DNA of 11,181 nucleotides from an uncultured Clostridia bacterium (lineage in GTDB: Bacteria; Bacillota; Dehalobacteriia; UBA4068; JAAVYR01): assembly GCA_946562005.1 (NCBI GenBank), contig CAMNVD010000035.1, positions 1 to 11,181 on the forward strand, given 5' to 3'. The notes beneath the pieces are model-generated. The model was given only the letters and a program-made list of their open reading frames with translations. It was not told where the DNA came from and searched no databases. The position numbers and the translations under genes are program-made. Below, piece after piece: positions 1 through 6,781 of this stretch (position 1 is the stretch's first letter; every line of letters starts with the position of its first letter).

Positions 1-623
1 TTATTTTAGATGAAACGAACAAGACTGCTTATTTACAGCAGGAAGGCGAGAGCCTGGACTTGGGTGGCATCGCTAAAGGGATGGCCTGTGAAACCTTAAA
101 ACAGATTTATGCAGAACATGGCATTACCCAGGGCATCATTTCTTTAGGCGGGAACTTAATCTTATTAGATGGCAAGCCTGATGGCAGCGACTTTGAGGCG
201 GGCATCCGGAATCCTTTTGGTAGCTCCAGTCAATACTTTGCTGTTTATAGCGGGCGGAATGTAGTGATTTCTACCTCTGGCGGTTATGAGCGGTACAGCG
301 CTCAAGAAGGAAAGGATTATAGCCACATACTAGATTTGCGGACTGGGCGTCCGGTAGAAAATGAATTGGTTGGGGTGACAGTAATTTGCGGTGATGGCGC
401 TATGAGCGATTATCTTTCCACATATGTTTATATTCAGGGGCTGGAAGAAGGAAAAAGGTTGCTCTCTGACAGCCGTTTTGGGTTGATTTTCGTAGATAAA
501 GAAAAGAACGTTTATATTTCTCCCCATATCCAAAACCAAGTAAAAATTACAGACAAAGATTTTTCTTTGCAGACTGATTTTGCTGCTGGTCAAAAAGATG
601 GTGAAGAGGCGGTAGCACCATGA
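1..623 (+). CDS. apbE: FAD:protein FMN transferase, ApbE family (5' end missing)
   Basis: The reading frame is open from the left edge (first full codon at base 3) to TGA at 621-623, giving the last 206 residues of a protein that is usually about 330-350 long; the signal/lipobox end lies outside the window. ApbE enzymes transfer FMN from FAD to a threonine of target proteins on the outer face of the membrane. Visible family motifs, in order, are LDLGGIAKGMA (bases 54-86, flavin binding), the GGNLILLDGKP loop, STSGGYERY, HILDLRTGRPV, and a late GAMSDYLST block, which corresponds to the metal-binding AxxAD-LST region of the family. The TTG at base 60 is inside the conserved LDLGG motif and cannot be the start. 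The stop overlaps the next start (ATGA). With rnfD and rnfG downstream, the natural reading is that this enzyme flavinylates those subunits. The family is certain; the substrate assignment is inferred from context. Confidence 0.95.
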   Translation, partial: ILDETNKTAYLQQEGESLDLGGIAKGMACETLKQIYAEHGITQGIISLGGNLILLDGKPDGSDFEAGIRNPFGSSSQYFAVYSGRNVVISTSGGYERYSAQEGKDYSHILDLRTGRPVENELVGVTVICGDGAMSDYLSTYVYIQGLEEGKRLLSDSRFGLIFVDKEKNVYISPHIQNQVKITDKDFSLQTDFAAGQKDGEEAVAP

Positions 624-1009
624 ATAAAGAGATAAGAAGCTTTGCTGGAAGGAAAGAAATTTGGCTGATTTGCCTAGCTGTACTGGTTTTGTCATTAATA
701 ATTTTTTTCTTTCCAAGGGGAAAAACAGGTGATATAATAGCAACAGTATATTATCGGTCGGAAGAATATACCAAAATCAATCTTACCCAGGCAAAAGATG
801 GCACTATCTTAAAGATACAGGGGGATTTACCTGTTATCTTAAAGGTGAAAAATCACTGTATCCGCTTTGTAGATGCGCAATGTCCGGATAAAACCTGTGA
901 AGGGTATGGATATATCGGCAGTCCTGGGGCCCAGGCAATCTGTTTACCTGCAAAGGTGGGTATTATTATCAACAATACGTCTGGTGGGGTGGATATGACT
1001 TCTGAGTAG
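620..1009 (+). CDS. Membrane-anchored NusG domain II protein
   Basis: This 129-residue protein has a short basic N-terminus, one hydrophobic segment at about residues 14-32 (signal anchor), then a small beta-rich domain that I recognise as NusG domain II. Despite the name, the family is not the transcription factor NusG: the NGN and KOW domains are absent. Typical features are the CPDKTC motif (C88, C93), the GYIGSPGAQAICLP stretch with C108, and an extra C80. The start ATG overlaps the apbE stop as ATGA, implying translational coupling. The domain is predicted to lie outside the cytoplasm. Such proteins recur beside ApbE, Gx transporter and Rnf genes in Bacillota; their biochemical role is unknown to me. 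The clustered cysteines could form a disulfide or bind metal, but this is speculation. Domain call fairly sure, function unknown. Confidence 0.82.
   Translation: MNKEIRSFAGRKEIWLICLAVLVLSLIIFFFPRGKTGDIIATVYYRSEEYTKINLTQAKDGTILKIQGDLPVILKVKNHCIRFVDAQCPDKTCEGYGYIGSPGAQAICLPAKVGIIINNTSGGVDMTSE
710..738 (+). promoter_or_regulatory. Possible internal promoter inside the NusG-II gene
   Basis: TTTCCA at 710-715 and a perfect TATAAT at 733-738 are separated by 17 bases, and TG at 730-731 gives an extended -10 (TGATATAAT). If active it would start transcription near 745 and drive the Gx-transporter gene and rnfCDGEAB separately from apbE. It lies in coding sequence and could be coincidence. Confidence 0.3.
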
Positions 1010-1020
1010 GAGTATTTGGT

Positions 1021-1026
1021 AAGAGG
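1021..1026 (+). promoter_or_regulatory. Ribosome binding site deciding the Gx-transporter start
   Basis: AAGAGG lies 7 bases before ATG 1034. The alternative in-frame TTG at 1016 has only TAGGAG at 1007-1012, 3 bases away, which is too close to work well. I therefore place the start at 1034. Confidence 0.65.
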
Positions 1027-1033
1027 TACGCTT

Positions 1034-1570
1034 ATGGCGAAAATAGGACAACAATATACGGCGGAGCGAGTTTCTCTATTGGGGGTGCTATTAGGCGTTG
1101 CCTTGGTGCTTTCCTTTTTAGAAAGTACCATTATTACTACTTCTTTCTTGCCGCCGGGGGTAAAGTTTGGCCTTGCCAATGTTATCGTTATGTATTGTTT
1201 ATTCTTCATGGACATTCGGGATGCGGTTACAATCGGCATTTTAAAGGCATTGTTTGTATTCCTGCTGCGAGGGGCAGTGGGCGGGATGCTGAGTCTTGTG
1301 GGCAGTCTTTTTTCCATCGGCGTCATGAGTTTGCTTTTGCTGTTGTCGGTGCGGCGAGTATCCTATCTTGTTATCAGCATTTGCGGGGCAGTGGCTCATA
1401 ACCTGGGACAAATGGTCATGGTGGTCATCATTATGGGAAACCGTGCTTATTTCTACTATCTGCCGGTATTACTGCTTTCCGGCATTATTATGGGGACGGT
1501 GACAGCGCTGGTTATGCGTGGTGCTATGCCGGTATTTCAATATATGTATAAAAAAATGAAAACAAGTTGA
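1034..1570 (+). CDS. Gx transporter family membrane protein (heptaprenyl-diphosphate-synthase component I-like)
   Basis: This 178-residue, strongly hydrophobic protein has about five or six membrane segments between residues 12 and 165 and a basic C-terminus. Recognisable family elements are the PPGVKFGLANVIVMY stretch and GAVAHNLGQM. The family is often labelled heptaprenyl diphosphate synthase component I, but an integral membrane protein of this type is not a prenyl synthase subunit. It resembles the substrate-binding (S) components of ECF vitamin transporters, so a transport role for a flavin, quinone precursor or similar small molecule is plausible but unproven. No ECF ATPase or T component is encoded in the window. 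It lies between the NusG-II gene and rnfC (39-base gap before the rnfC start) and is probably in the same transcript. Family membership is fairly sure; substrate unknown. Confidence 0.8.
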   Translation: MAKIGQQYTAERVSLLGVLLGVALVLSFLESTIITTSFLPPGVKFGLANVIVMYCLFFMDIRDAVTIGILKALFVFLLRGAVGGMLSLVGSLFSIGVMSLLLLLSVRRVSYLVISICGAVAHNLGQMVMVVIIMGNRAYFYYLPVLLLSGIIMGTVTALVMRGAMPVFQYMYKKMKTS

Positions 1571-1596
1571 TTTTGAAATAGATATTTTTAAAGAGT

Positions 1597-1601
1597 GGAG
1601 G
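1597..1601 (+). promoter_or_regulatory. Ribosome binding site deciding the rnfC start
   Basis: GGAGG lies 8 bases before ATG 1610. The upstream in-frame GTG at 1595 overlaps this site and has no ribosome binding site of its own, so the ATG is preferred. Confidence 0.8.
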
Positions 1602-1609
1602 ATGAAATC

Positions 1610-2914
1610 ATGTTTGGCAGCAAGCCTGGTGTATTAGGCGGTGTTCATGTAAAGCACAATAAATATACAGAAAACTGTGAGACGAAAAGAATCACTCCCC
1701 CGGAAACTGTGACCATTTTGATGTCTCAGCATATTGGTGTGCCTTGTACGCCTACTGTAAAAGTAGGCGATGAAGTAACCAAGGGGCAAGTGATTGGTGA
1801 TACGGAAGCTTTTGTTTCTGTGCCTATCCATGCTAGTGTGTCTGGTAAGGTAACCAAGGTGGATAGTGTGTTGACGTCTAGCGGCGCTATGGTATCAGCC
1901 GTTATCATTGCCAGTGATGGTGAAGACCGGATAGATCCAAGCTTGGCCCCGCCGGTGGTCACGGATAGAAAATCTTTTCTGACTGCTGTTCGGGCTTCTG
2001 GGTTGGTTGGTTTAGGCGGAGCAGGCTTTCCCACTCATGTGAAATTAAATCCACAGCCAGCTATTGATACATTGATTATCAATGGGGCAGAATGCGAACC
2101 GTACATTACCAGTGACTATCGGGAGTGCATGGAACAAGCTGAAGATATTTTTTATGGCATTGCCGCAGTACAGAAATATCTAGAAATTCCTAATGTGATT
2201 ATCGGTATTGAAGGCAATAAGCCTGGCGCTATTAAAAAATTAAGTGAAATGGCGAAAAACTATCCCGGCGTTAGCGTCCTCACGCTACCAGCACTCTATC
2301 CACAAGGTGCGGAAAAAGTATTGATTTATTCTGCTACCAAACGGGTGCTACCGGAAGGCAAACTTCCTGCCGACATCGGCGTCATTGTGATGAATGTCAC
2401 CAGCATTGGCTTTTTAGCTAGATACTTAAAAACAGGTATGCCACTGGTGGAAAAACGTATTACAGTAGACGGCAGCGCCATTAAAGAAAAAGGCAATATT
2501 GTCGTACCTATCGGTACATCTATCCAATACATTGCCGATGCTATGGGGGGCTTTGTGGGGACGCCTGCGAAAATCCTTATGGGTGGCCCTATGATGGGTA
2601 TTGCTCTTTATCAAGTGGATACGCCGTTAGTAAAAAATAATAATGCTATTCTCTTTCTTAGTGAAAAGGATTTGGTTGTGAAGGAGACGACCAACTGTAT
2701 TCGTTGCGGCAAGTGCATTGAAGCTTGTCCCTTTAACTTGATGCCGGCTGCGCTGGAAGGCGCATATCAGGCGAAAAATATTGACGCATTAAAAGCGTTA
2801 AAAGTAAATCTTTGTATGGAATGCGGCTGCTGTTCTTACATCTGTCCTGCCAATCGTCCATTGGTAGAGTCTAATCATTTAGGTAAGTTGTTGCTGCGGA
2901 ATGCAGGGAAATAG
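1610..2914 (+). CDS. rnfC: Rnf complex subunit RnfC (NADH/FMN and iron-sulfur subunit)
   Basis: RnfC is the cytoplasmic subunit of the Rnf ferredoxin:NAD+ oxidoreductase that exchanges electrons with NAD(H). The 434-residue product has the usual clostridial length. Its order is: an N-terminal barrel-sandwich domain opening with MFGSKPGVLGGVHV; a nucleotide/FMN-binding domain with the Gly-rich loop GLVGLGGAGFPTHVK (131-145) and INGAECEPYIT; an SLBB-type region; then two [4Fe-4S] motifs, C363/C366/C369/C373-P and C402/C405/C408/C412-P. All eight cluster cysteines are present. There is no long Ala/Lys-rich C-terminal extension of the kind seen in proteobacterial RnfC. The rnfD start follows after 19 bases. 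Start chosen by the GGAGG at 1597-1601. Confidence 0.97.
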   Translation: MFGSKPGVLGGVHVKHNKYTENCETKRITPPETVTILMSQHIGVPCTPTVKVGDEVTKGQVIGDTEAFVSVPIHASVSGKVTKVDSVLTSSGAMVSAVIIASDGEDRIDPSLAPPVVTDRKSFLTAVRASGLVGLGGAGFPTHVKLNPQPAIDTLIINGAECEPYITSDYRECMEQAEDIFYGIAAVQKYLEIPNVIIGIEGNKPGAIKKLSEMAKNYPGVSVLTLPALYPQGAEKVLIYSATKRVLPEGKLPADIGVIVMNVTSIGFLARYLKTGMPLVEKRITVDGSAIKEKGNIVVPIGTSIQYIADAMGGFVGTPAKILMGGPMMGIALYQVDTPLVKNNNAILFLSEKDLVVKETTNCIRCGKCIEACPFNLMPAALEGAYQAKNIDALKALKVNLCMECGCCSYICPANRPLVESNHLGKLLLRNAGK

Positions 2915-2920
2915 CAAGGT

Positions 2921-2929
2921 AAGGAGAGG
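2921..2929 (+). promoter_or_regulatory. Ribosome binding site deciding the rnfD start
   Basis: AAGGAGAGG with GGAG at 2923-2926 lies just before ATG 2934. The in-frame ATG at 2901 lies inside rnfC without a good site, so the longer reading is rejected. Confidence 0.8.
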
Positions 2930-2933
2930 AACC

Positions 2934-3866
2934 ATGGATAATAAATTGATTGTAACGGCGGCGCCCCATGTAAAGTCTGCAAACACCACCCAGAAAATCA
3001 TGTTGTATGTGATTTTATCACTGATGCCGGCTTTGGTGGCTGCTAATATTGTATTCGGTTTCCGTTCTACCATCGTGGTAGGGGTGGCGGTTGTTGCTTG
3101 TGTTGCCTTTGAATATTTATTTAAAGTCATCACCAAACAAAAGCAATCTATCGGTGACCTGAGCGCAGTGGTGACTGGGATTCTCTTTGCTTACAACTTA
3201 CCTGTCAGCGCTCCTATCTGGCTGGTGGTTTTAGGCAGTTTTATTGCTATCGTAGTTGCTAAGCAGTTATTCGGCGGTTTGGGTAAAAACTTTGCTAATC
3301 CAGCGCTTGTTGCAAGATTGGTACTCTTTGTATCTTTTGCGGCAGCTATGACCCACTGGCCAGCGCCATACTATTATAAAGAAGTAGATATGATTACCAC
3401 GGCAACGCCCTTATTGCTCTTAACCAAAGACCCGGCGGCGCTTCCTTCTCTTATGGATATGTTCTTGGGGGTAAGAGGTGGCTGTCTTGGGGAAACCTCT
3501 GTGCTAGCGCTCCTCATTGGTGGTGCATTCTTACTCTGGAAAAAGGTGATTTCACCTATTATCCCTGTTACATACATTGCTACAGTTGCACTTCTCCTGT
3601 GGATAGCAGGTGTTAACGTACCTTATCATGTCATGGGTGGCGGCTTATTCTTAGGTGCTATCTTTATGGCGACAGACTATGTGACGACGCCTTCGACCAA
3701 AAAAGGTATGTTTATTTTTGGCCTAGGCTGCGGTATTCTCACGGTGGTTATTCGTTTATTCGGTTCTTATGTAGAGGGGGTTTCTTTCTCTATCGTTCTG
3801 ATGAATCTATTAACGCCTCTCATTGACCAATATACTAGAACAAAACCATTAGGGGGTGGCAAATAA
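2934..3866 (+). CDS. rnfD: Rnf complex subunit RnfD (flavinylated membrane subunit)
   Basis: RnfD is an integral membrane subunit homologous to NqrB, carrying covalently bound FMN and taking part in ion-coupled electron transfer. The 310-residue product starts MDNKLIVTAAPHVKS and has multiple hydrophobic segments. Family hallmarks include GDLSAVVTGILFAYNLP, the KNFANPALVARL block, and FMATDYVTTPSTKKGM near the end. The flavin-attachment region reads D152-M-I-T-T-A-T158-P, so T158 is the predicted FMN acceptor. The usual SGAT core is TTAT here, while the Asp six residues before the acceptor is kept. The stop TAA shares its last A with the rnfG start (TAATG), suggesting coupled translation. Identification certain; the exact acceptor residue is inferred from family knowledge. 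Confidence 0.96.
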   Translation: MDNKLIVTAAPHVKSANTTQKIMLYVILSLMPALVAANIVFGFRSTIVVGVAVVACVAFEYLFKVITKQKQSIGDLSAVVTGILFAYNLPVSAPIWLVVLGSFIAIVVAKQLFGGLGKNFANPALVARLVLFVSFAAAMTHWPAPYYYKEVDMITTATPLLLLTKDPAALPSLMDMFLGVRGGCLGETSVLALLIGGAFLLWKKVISPIIPVTYIATVALLLWIAGVNVPYHVMGGGLFLGAIFMATDYVTTPSTKKGMFIFGLGCGILTVVIRLFGSYVEGVSFSIVLMNLLTPLIDQYTRTKPLGGGK

Positions 3867-4405
3867 TGGGCTTGTTTGAAAAAATAAAACCGGTGTTGGT
3901 GCTGACAGTTATCTGTCTGGTGGTAACCAGCGCACTGTCTTATACCAATGTTATCACGGCTCCTATTATCGACCAAAATGAAAAAGAAGCCAACAATCGC
4001 TCTCGGTTGGAGTTAATCCCAACGGCAGATACCTTTGTGGAGGTGCCTATGGCAGAAGATGTGATGCTGCAATATAATGGCATGGATGTATATAAGGCGC
4101 AAAACGGCGCCGGGTACACTGTCAGCGCTTATGGCAAAGGCTTCGGCGGTAAGTTAGGCGTTATGGTGGCTTTTAGTCCGGAAGGAGATATCTTGGCCAC
4201 CAAGGTTATCCAGTCTAGTGAAACACCTGGCCTTGGCACCAGAATCTCAGAGCCTAGCTATTCTGACCAATTCTTAGGGAAAAATGGTGTGATTGGTCAA
4301 GAGGAAATGGTGTTTATTTCTGGTGCGACCATCTCTTCAAAGGCAATGTTGGCTGCGGTAAATAATGCAGCAGAACTATTTGCGGTGGCGAAGGAGGCGG
4401 AGTAG
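3866..4405 (+). CDS. rnfG: Rnf complex subunit RnfG (FMN-binding subunit)
   Basis: RnfG, homologous to NqrC, is a single-span protein whose extracytoplasmic FMN-binding domain carries covalent FMN. The 179-residue product has a hydrophobic anchor at about residues 9-35, an FMN-binding domain with a GKGFGGKLGVMV stretch and SSETPGLGTRI, and the attachment motif ISGAT at 151-155 followed by ISSKAM. T155 is the predicted acceptor for the ApbE enzyme encoded at the start of the window. The consensus Asp six residues before the acceptor is a valine here (V149). The start ATG overlaps the rnfD stop by one base and has AGGGGGTGG at 3851-3859 as its ribosome binding site. Gene identity is certain. 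Confidence 0.96.
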   Translation: MGLFEKIKPVLVLTVICLVVTSALSYTNVITAPIIDQNEKEANNRSRLELIPTADTFVEVPMAEDVMLQYNGMDVYKAQNGAGYTVSAYGKGFGGKLGVMVAFSPEGDILATKVIQSSETPGLGTRISEPSYSDQFLGKNGVIGQEEMVFISGATISSKAMLAAVNNAAELFAVAKEAE

Positions 4406-4406
4406 G

Positions 4407-5078
4407 ATGAAAAAATCACAAATTTTTATGAACGGAGTCATCAAAGAAAACCCGGTGCTCATGTTGATGTTGGGGACTTGTCCTGCTCTTGCTGTGACTA
4501 CCTCTGCTATGAATGGTTTGGGCATGGGTATCGCTACATTGGCAGTGCTTTTGGGGTCTAACATTGTAATTGCGCTCTTAAAAAATGTCATTCCCAAAGC
4601 AGTACGGATTCCTTGCTATATCGTAGTTATTTCTGGCTTTGTGACCATAGTAGGTTTTTTGGTAAAAGCTTATGCTCAGGAGTTAGACGCAGCTCTGGGA
4701 GTATTCCTTCCCTTAATTGTAGTGAACTGCATCATCTTAGGCCGGGCAGAAATGTTTGCTAGCAAAAACAGTATGCTAGACTCTGCCGTTGATGCTCTTG
4801 GTATGGGGCTAGGCTTTACGCTGGCGCTCTTTGCCATGGGCGCTATTCGGGAGTTGTTAGGGGCGGGTTCTATCCTTTCCTTTACACTTTTACCGGAAAC
4901 TTTTCCGAAACTATTGATTATGACCCAGCCGCCTGGCGGATTCTTTGTCTATGGGGTGCTGTTGGCAGCTATCCAGGCCTTACCAGCGCGGAAGGGCAAA
5001 CCGTTGGAAAAGAAACATTGCGGCGCTTGCGCCGGGTGTCCAGCGGCGGCTCAGTGTGCTGCTGCCAAAGATGAGTAG
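4407..5078 (+). CDS. rnfE: Rnf complex subunit RnfE
   Basis: RnfE is one of the paired six-helix membrane subunits (with RnfA) that hold an intramembrane iron-sulfur centre and form the electron path across the membrane. The 223-residue product opens KENPVLMLMLGTCPALAVT, with C25 in the first half-helix and C108 in VVNCIILGRAE, the two cysteines expected to be cluster ligands. It ends in a basic, cysteine-rich tail with C205, C208, C211 and C217 (KKHCGACAGCPAAAQC). The ATG at 4407 directly follows the rnfG stop and has AAGGAGG at 4391-4397; the in-frame ATG at 4365 would overlap rnfG and is rejected. The gap to rnfA is 14 bases. Confidence 0.96.
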   Translation: MKKSQIFMNGVIKENPVLMLMLGTCPALAVTTSAMNGLGMGIATLAVLLGSNIVIALLKNVIPKAVRIPCYIVVISGFVTIVGFLVKAYAQELDAALGVFLPLIVVNCIILGRAEMFASKNSMLDSAVDALGMGLGFTLALFAMGAIRELLGAGSILSFTLLPETFPKLLIMTQPPGGFFVYGVLLAAIQALPARKGKPLEKKHCGACAGCPAAAQCAAAKDE

Positions 5079-5092
5079 GAGGTGGATAGCAA

Positions 5093-5671
5093 ATGAAAGA
5101 TGTATTTTTGCTCTTAGTGAGCGCTATTTTTGTTAATAACTTCGTACTCTCGAAATTCTTGGGTATTTGTCCGTTCTTGGGCGTTTCTAAAAAACTAGAT
5201 TCCGCAGTAGGGATGGGGGCGGCGGTAACTTTGGTTATGCTCCTTGCTACCTTAGTGACCTATCCGGTATATGCCTTGCTTTTAGTACCCAACGAATTAG
5301 AATATTTGCAGACCATCGTATTTATTTTGGTCATTGCTTCCTTTGTGCAATTATTAGAAATCATCATGCGGAAATACTTGCCGGCGTTGCACCGTACCTT
5401 GGGAGTATATTTGCCTTTGATTACCACCAACTGTGCAGTGCTGGGCGTTACTATCTTAAATATTGACGAAGGCTATACCTTTTTCAAATCTATGGTATAT
5501 TCCTTTGGCGCTGGGCTTGGTTTCCTTCTGGCAATGGTGATTTTTGCCGGGGTGCGTACTAAGCTGGAAGCGGCGGATATTCCGCAAGCGTTTAAGGGAA
5601 TGCCTATTACATTGGTAGCTGCGGCTATTGTATCTTTGGCCTTCTTCGGCTTTGCCGGCATTGGCGCATAA
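5093..5671 (+). CDS. rnfA: Rnf complex subunit RnfA
   Basis: RnfA is the second six-helix core subunit, inverted relative to RnfE, and supplies the other two ligands of the shared intramembrane iron-sulfur centre. The 192-residue product has the usual length. The family signature FVNNFVLSKFLGICPFLGV contains C26, and LPLITTNCAVLGV contains C114. No tail follows the last helix, unlike RnfE. The start is set by TAGGAGGTGG at 5076-5085, which overlaps the rnfE stop codon. A second AGGAGG in the 24-base gap serves rnfB. Confidence 0.97.
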   Translation: MKDVFLLLVSAIFVNNFVLSKFLGICPFLGVSKKLDSAVGMGAAVTLVMLLATLVTYPVYALLLVPNELEYLQTIVFILVIASFVQLLEIIMRKYLPALHRTLGVYLPLITTNCAVLGVTILNIDEGYTFFKSMVYSFGAGLGFLLAMVIFAGVRTKLEAADIPQAFKGMPITLVAAAIVSLAFFGFAGIGA

Positions 5672-5695
5672 TTTTAATGACAGGAGGTTTCTTCC

Positions 5696-6601
5696 ATGGG
5701 AACAATTTTAGTCCCTGTTTTGATTGTATCAGCATTAGGACTGATTTTCGGTATTGTCCTGGCTTTTAGTTTTATCTTCTTTGCAGTTCCTACTGATGAA
5801 AAAGTGGAAGCTTTGGTGGAAGCATTGCCTGGCGCTAACTGTGGCGCTTGTGGCTATCCTGCCTGTGAAGGCTATGCTAAAGCCATTGCCCATGAAGGTG
5901 CGCCTACCAATAAATGCCCGGTGGGGGGCGCTGCGGTGGCCGCAAACTTAAGCGAGGTTATGGGGGTATCCTTTACTGAGACGGTACGGGAATATGCGAA
6001 AGTCATGTGTCAGGGAACTTGCGGCATTGCCCCTGATAAAATGGACTATCAAGGTGTGCAGACCTGTGCTGCTTGCAGTCAGCTCTATGCTGGGAAAAGC
6101 GCTTGCAGCTATGGTTGTCTGGGCCTTGCCGACTGTGTGAAAGCTTGTCCTTATGGTGCTATCAAAATCGTTGATGGCATTGCTCAAATCGATTCTGATT
6201 TGTGCACTGGGTGCAAAATCTGTACCAAAATATGTCCGAAAGGTATCATCTCTATGGTACCAGAAACAGCGGCTGTCCATGTGCTCTGCTCTAGCCATGA
6301 TAAGGGCATTGTTACTAAAAAAGCTTGTTCTTTAGGGTGTATCGGTTGCAAAAAGTGTGAAAAGACCTGTGAATTTGGTGCTATTATGGTAGAGAATAAT
6401 TGCGCTTATGTAGATTATAGTAAGTGTACCAACTGTGGCGCTTGTGTAGCACAATGTCCAACTGGGTCTATTGTAAGTTTGCTTTCTTATCCAGATTGCT
6501 TCGATGAGAAAGCGTCTGCTGCTACTGATACAGGCTTGCAAACTGTAGTAGAAAATACAATAGTAGAAAAGACAACAGAAGAAAAGTCATCGGAAGAATA
6601 G
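5696..6601 (+). CDS. rnfB: Rnf complex subunit RnfB (ferredoxin-like electron entry subunit)
   Basis: RnfB accepts electrons from reduced ferredoxin and passes them into the complex. The 301-residue product has an N-terminal membrane anchor (about 5-30), a four-cysteine Fe-S domain (C49, C52, C57, C74), a cysteine-rich middle section (C105, C109, C124, C127, C137, C141, C147, C151), then clear ferredoxin motifs at C170/173/176/180-P, C215/218/221/225 (with C211 just before) and C244/247/250/254-P. I count 28 cysteines, enough for about six [4Fe-4S] clusters, as in long clostridial RnfB and longer than proteobacterial RnfB. A cluster-free, Thr/Glu-rich tail fills about 270-301. The start has AGGAGG at 5682-5687. 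It is the last gene of the operon, followed by a terminator. Confidence 0.97.
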   Translation: MGTILVPVLIVSALGLIFGIVLAFSFIFFAVPTDEKVEALVEALPGANCGACGYPACEGYAKAIAHEGAPTNKCPVGGAAVAANLSEVMGVSFTETVREYAKVMCQGTCGIAPDKMDYQGVQTCAACSQLYAGKSACSYGCLGLADCVKACPYGAIKIVDGIAQIDSDLCTGCKICTKICPKGIISMVPETAAVHVLCSSHDKGIVTKKACSLGCIGCKKCEKTCEFGAIMVENNCAYVDYSKCTNCGACVAQCPTGSIVSLLSYPDCFDEKASAATDTGLQTVVENTIVEKTTEEKSSEE

Positions 6602-6617
6602 GAAACTTGTGAATTTC

Positions 6618-6666
6618 AGGGAATAAAACTGTTTTTTGAAAATAAACAGATTTATTCCCTTTTTTT
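6618..6666 (+). terminator. Rho-independent terminator of the rnf operon
   Basis: AGGGAATAAAACTGTT at 6618-6633 pairs with AACAGATTTATTCCCT at 6645-6660, with one mismatch. The loop is about 11 bases, and the stem is followed directly by a T run to 6666. It starts 17 bases after the rnfB stop. Confidence 0.88.
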
Positions 6667-6701
6667 CTTACTTTCCGACGTTTTTTTCAAAAAGGAATTG
6701 C

Positions 6702-6730
6702 TTGTAAATTCAGGTAATATTTGCTATACT
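6702..6730 (+). promoter_or_regulatory. Promoter of the lipoprotein gene
   Basis: TTGTAA at 6702-6707 and TATACT at 6725-6730 are 17 bases apart, with TG at 6722-6723 making an extended -10 (TGCTATACT). It lies between the rnf terminator and the lipoprotein gene and would give a leader of roughly 45 bases. Confidence 0.7.
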
Positions 6731-6781
6731 AGAGAAAAATATTGCGAGGGTAACTTTGCGATAAATTTTAAGGAGGATATT

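Noticed and set aside
620..1009. Transcription factor NusG
   Set aside because: It has only the domain II fold behind a membrane anchor, and no NGN or KOW domain.
853..1326. A 157-codon minus-strand open frame
   Set aside because: It runs antisense to the NusG-II and Gx-transporter genes, spans their junction, and resembles no known protein; it is a shadow of the + strand genes.
1034..1570. Gx-transporter protein as a genuine heptaprenyl diphosphate synthase subunit working with ispA
   Set aside because: It is an integral membrane protein without aspartate-rich motifs, and ispA is about 7 kb away in a separate transcription unit.
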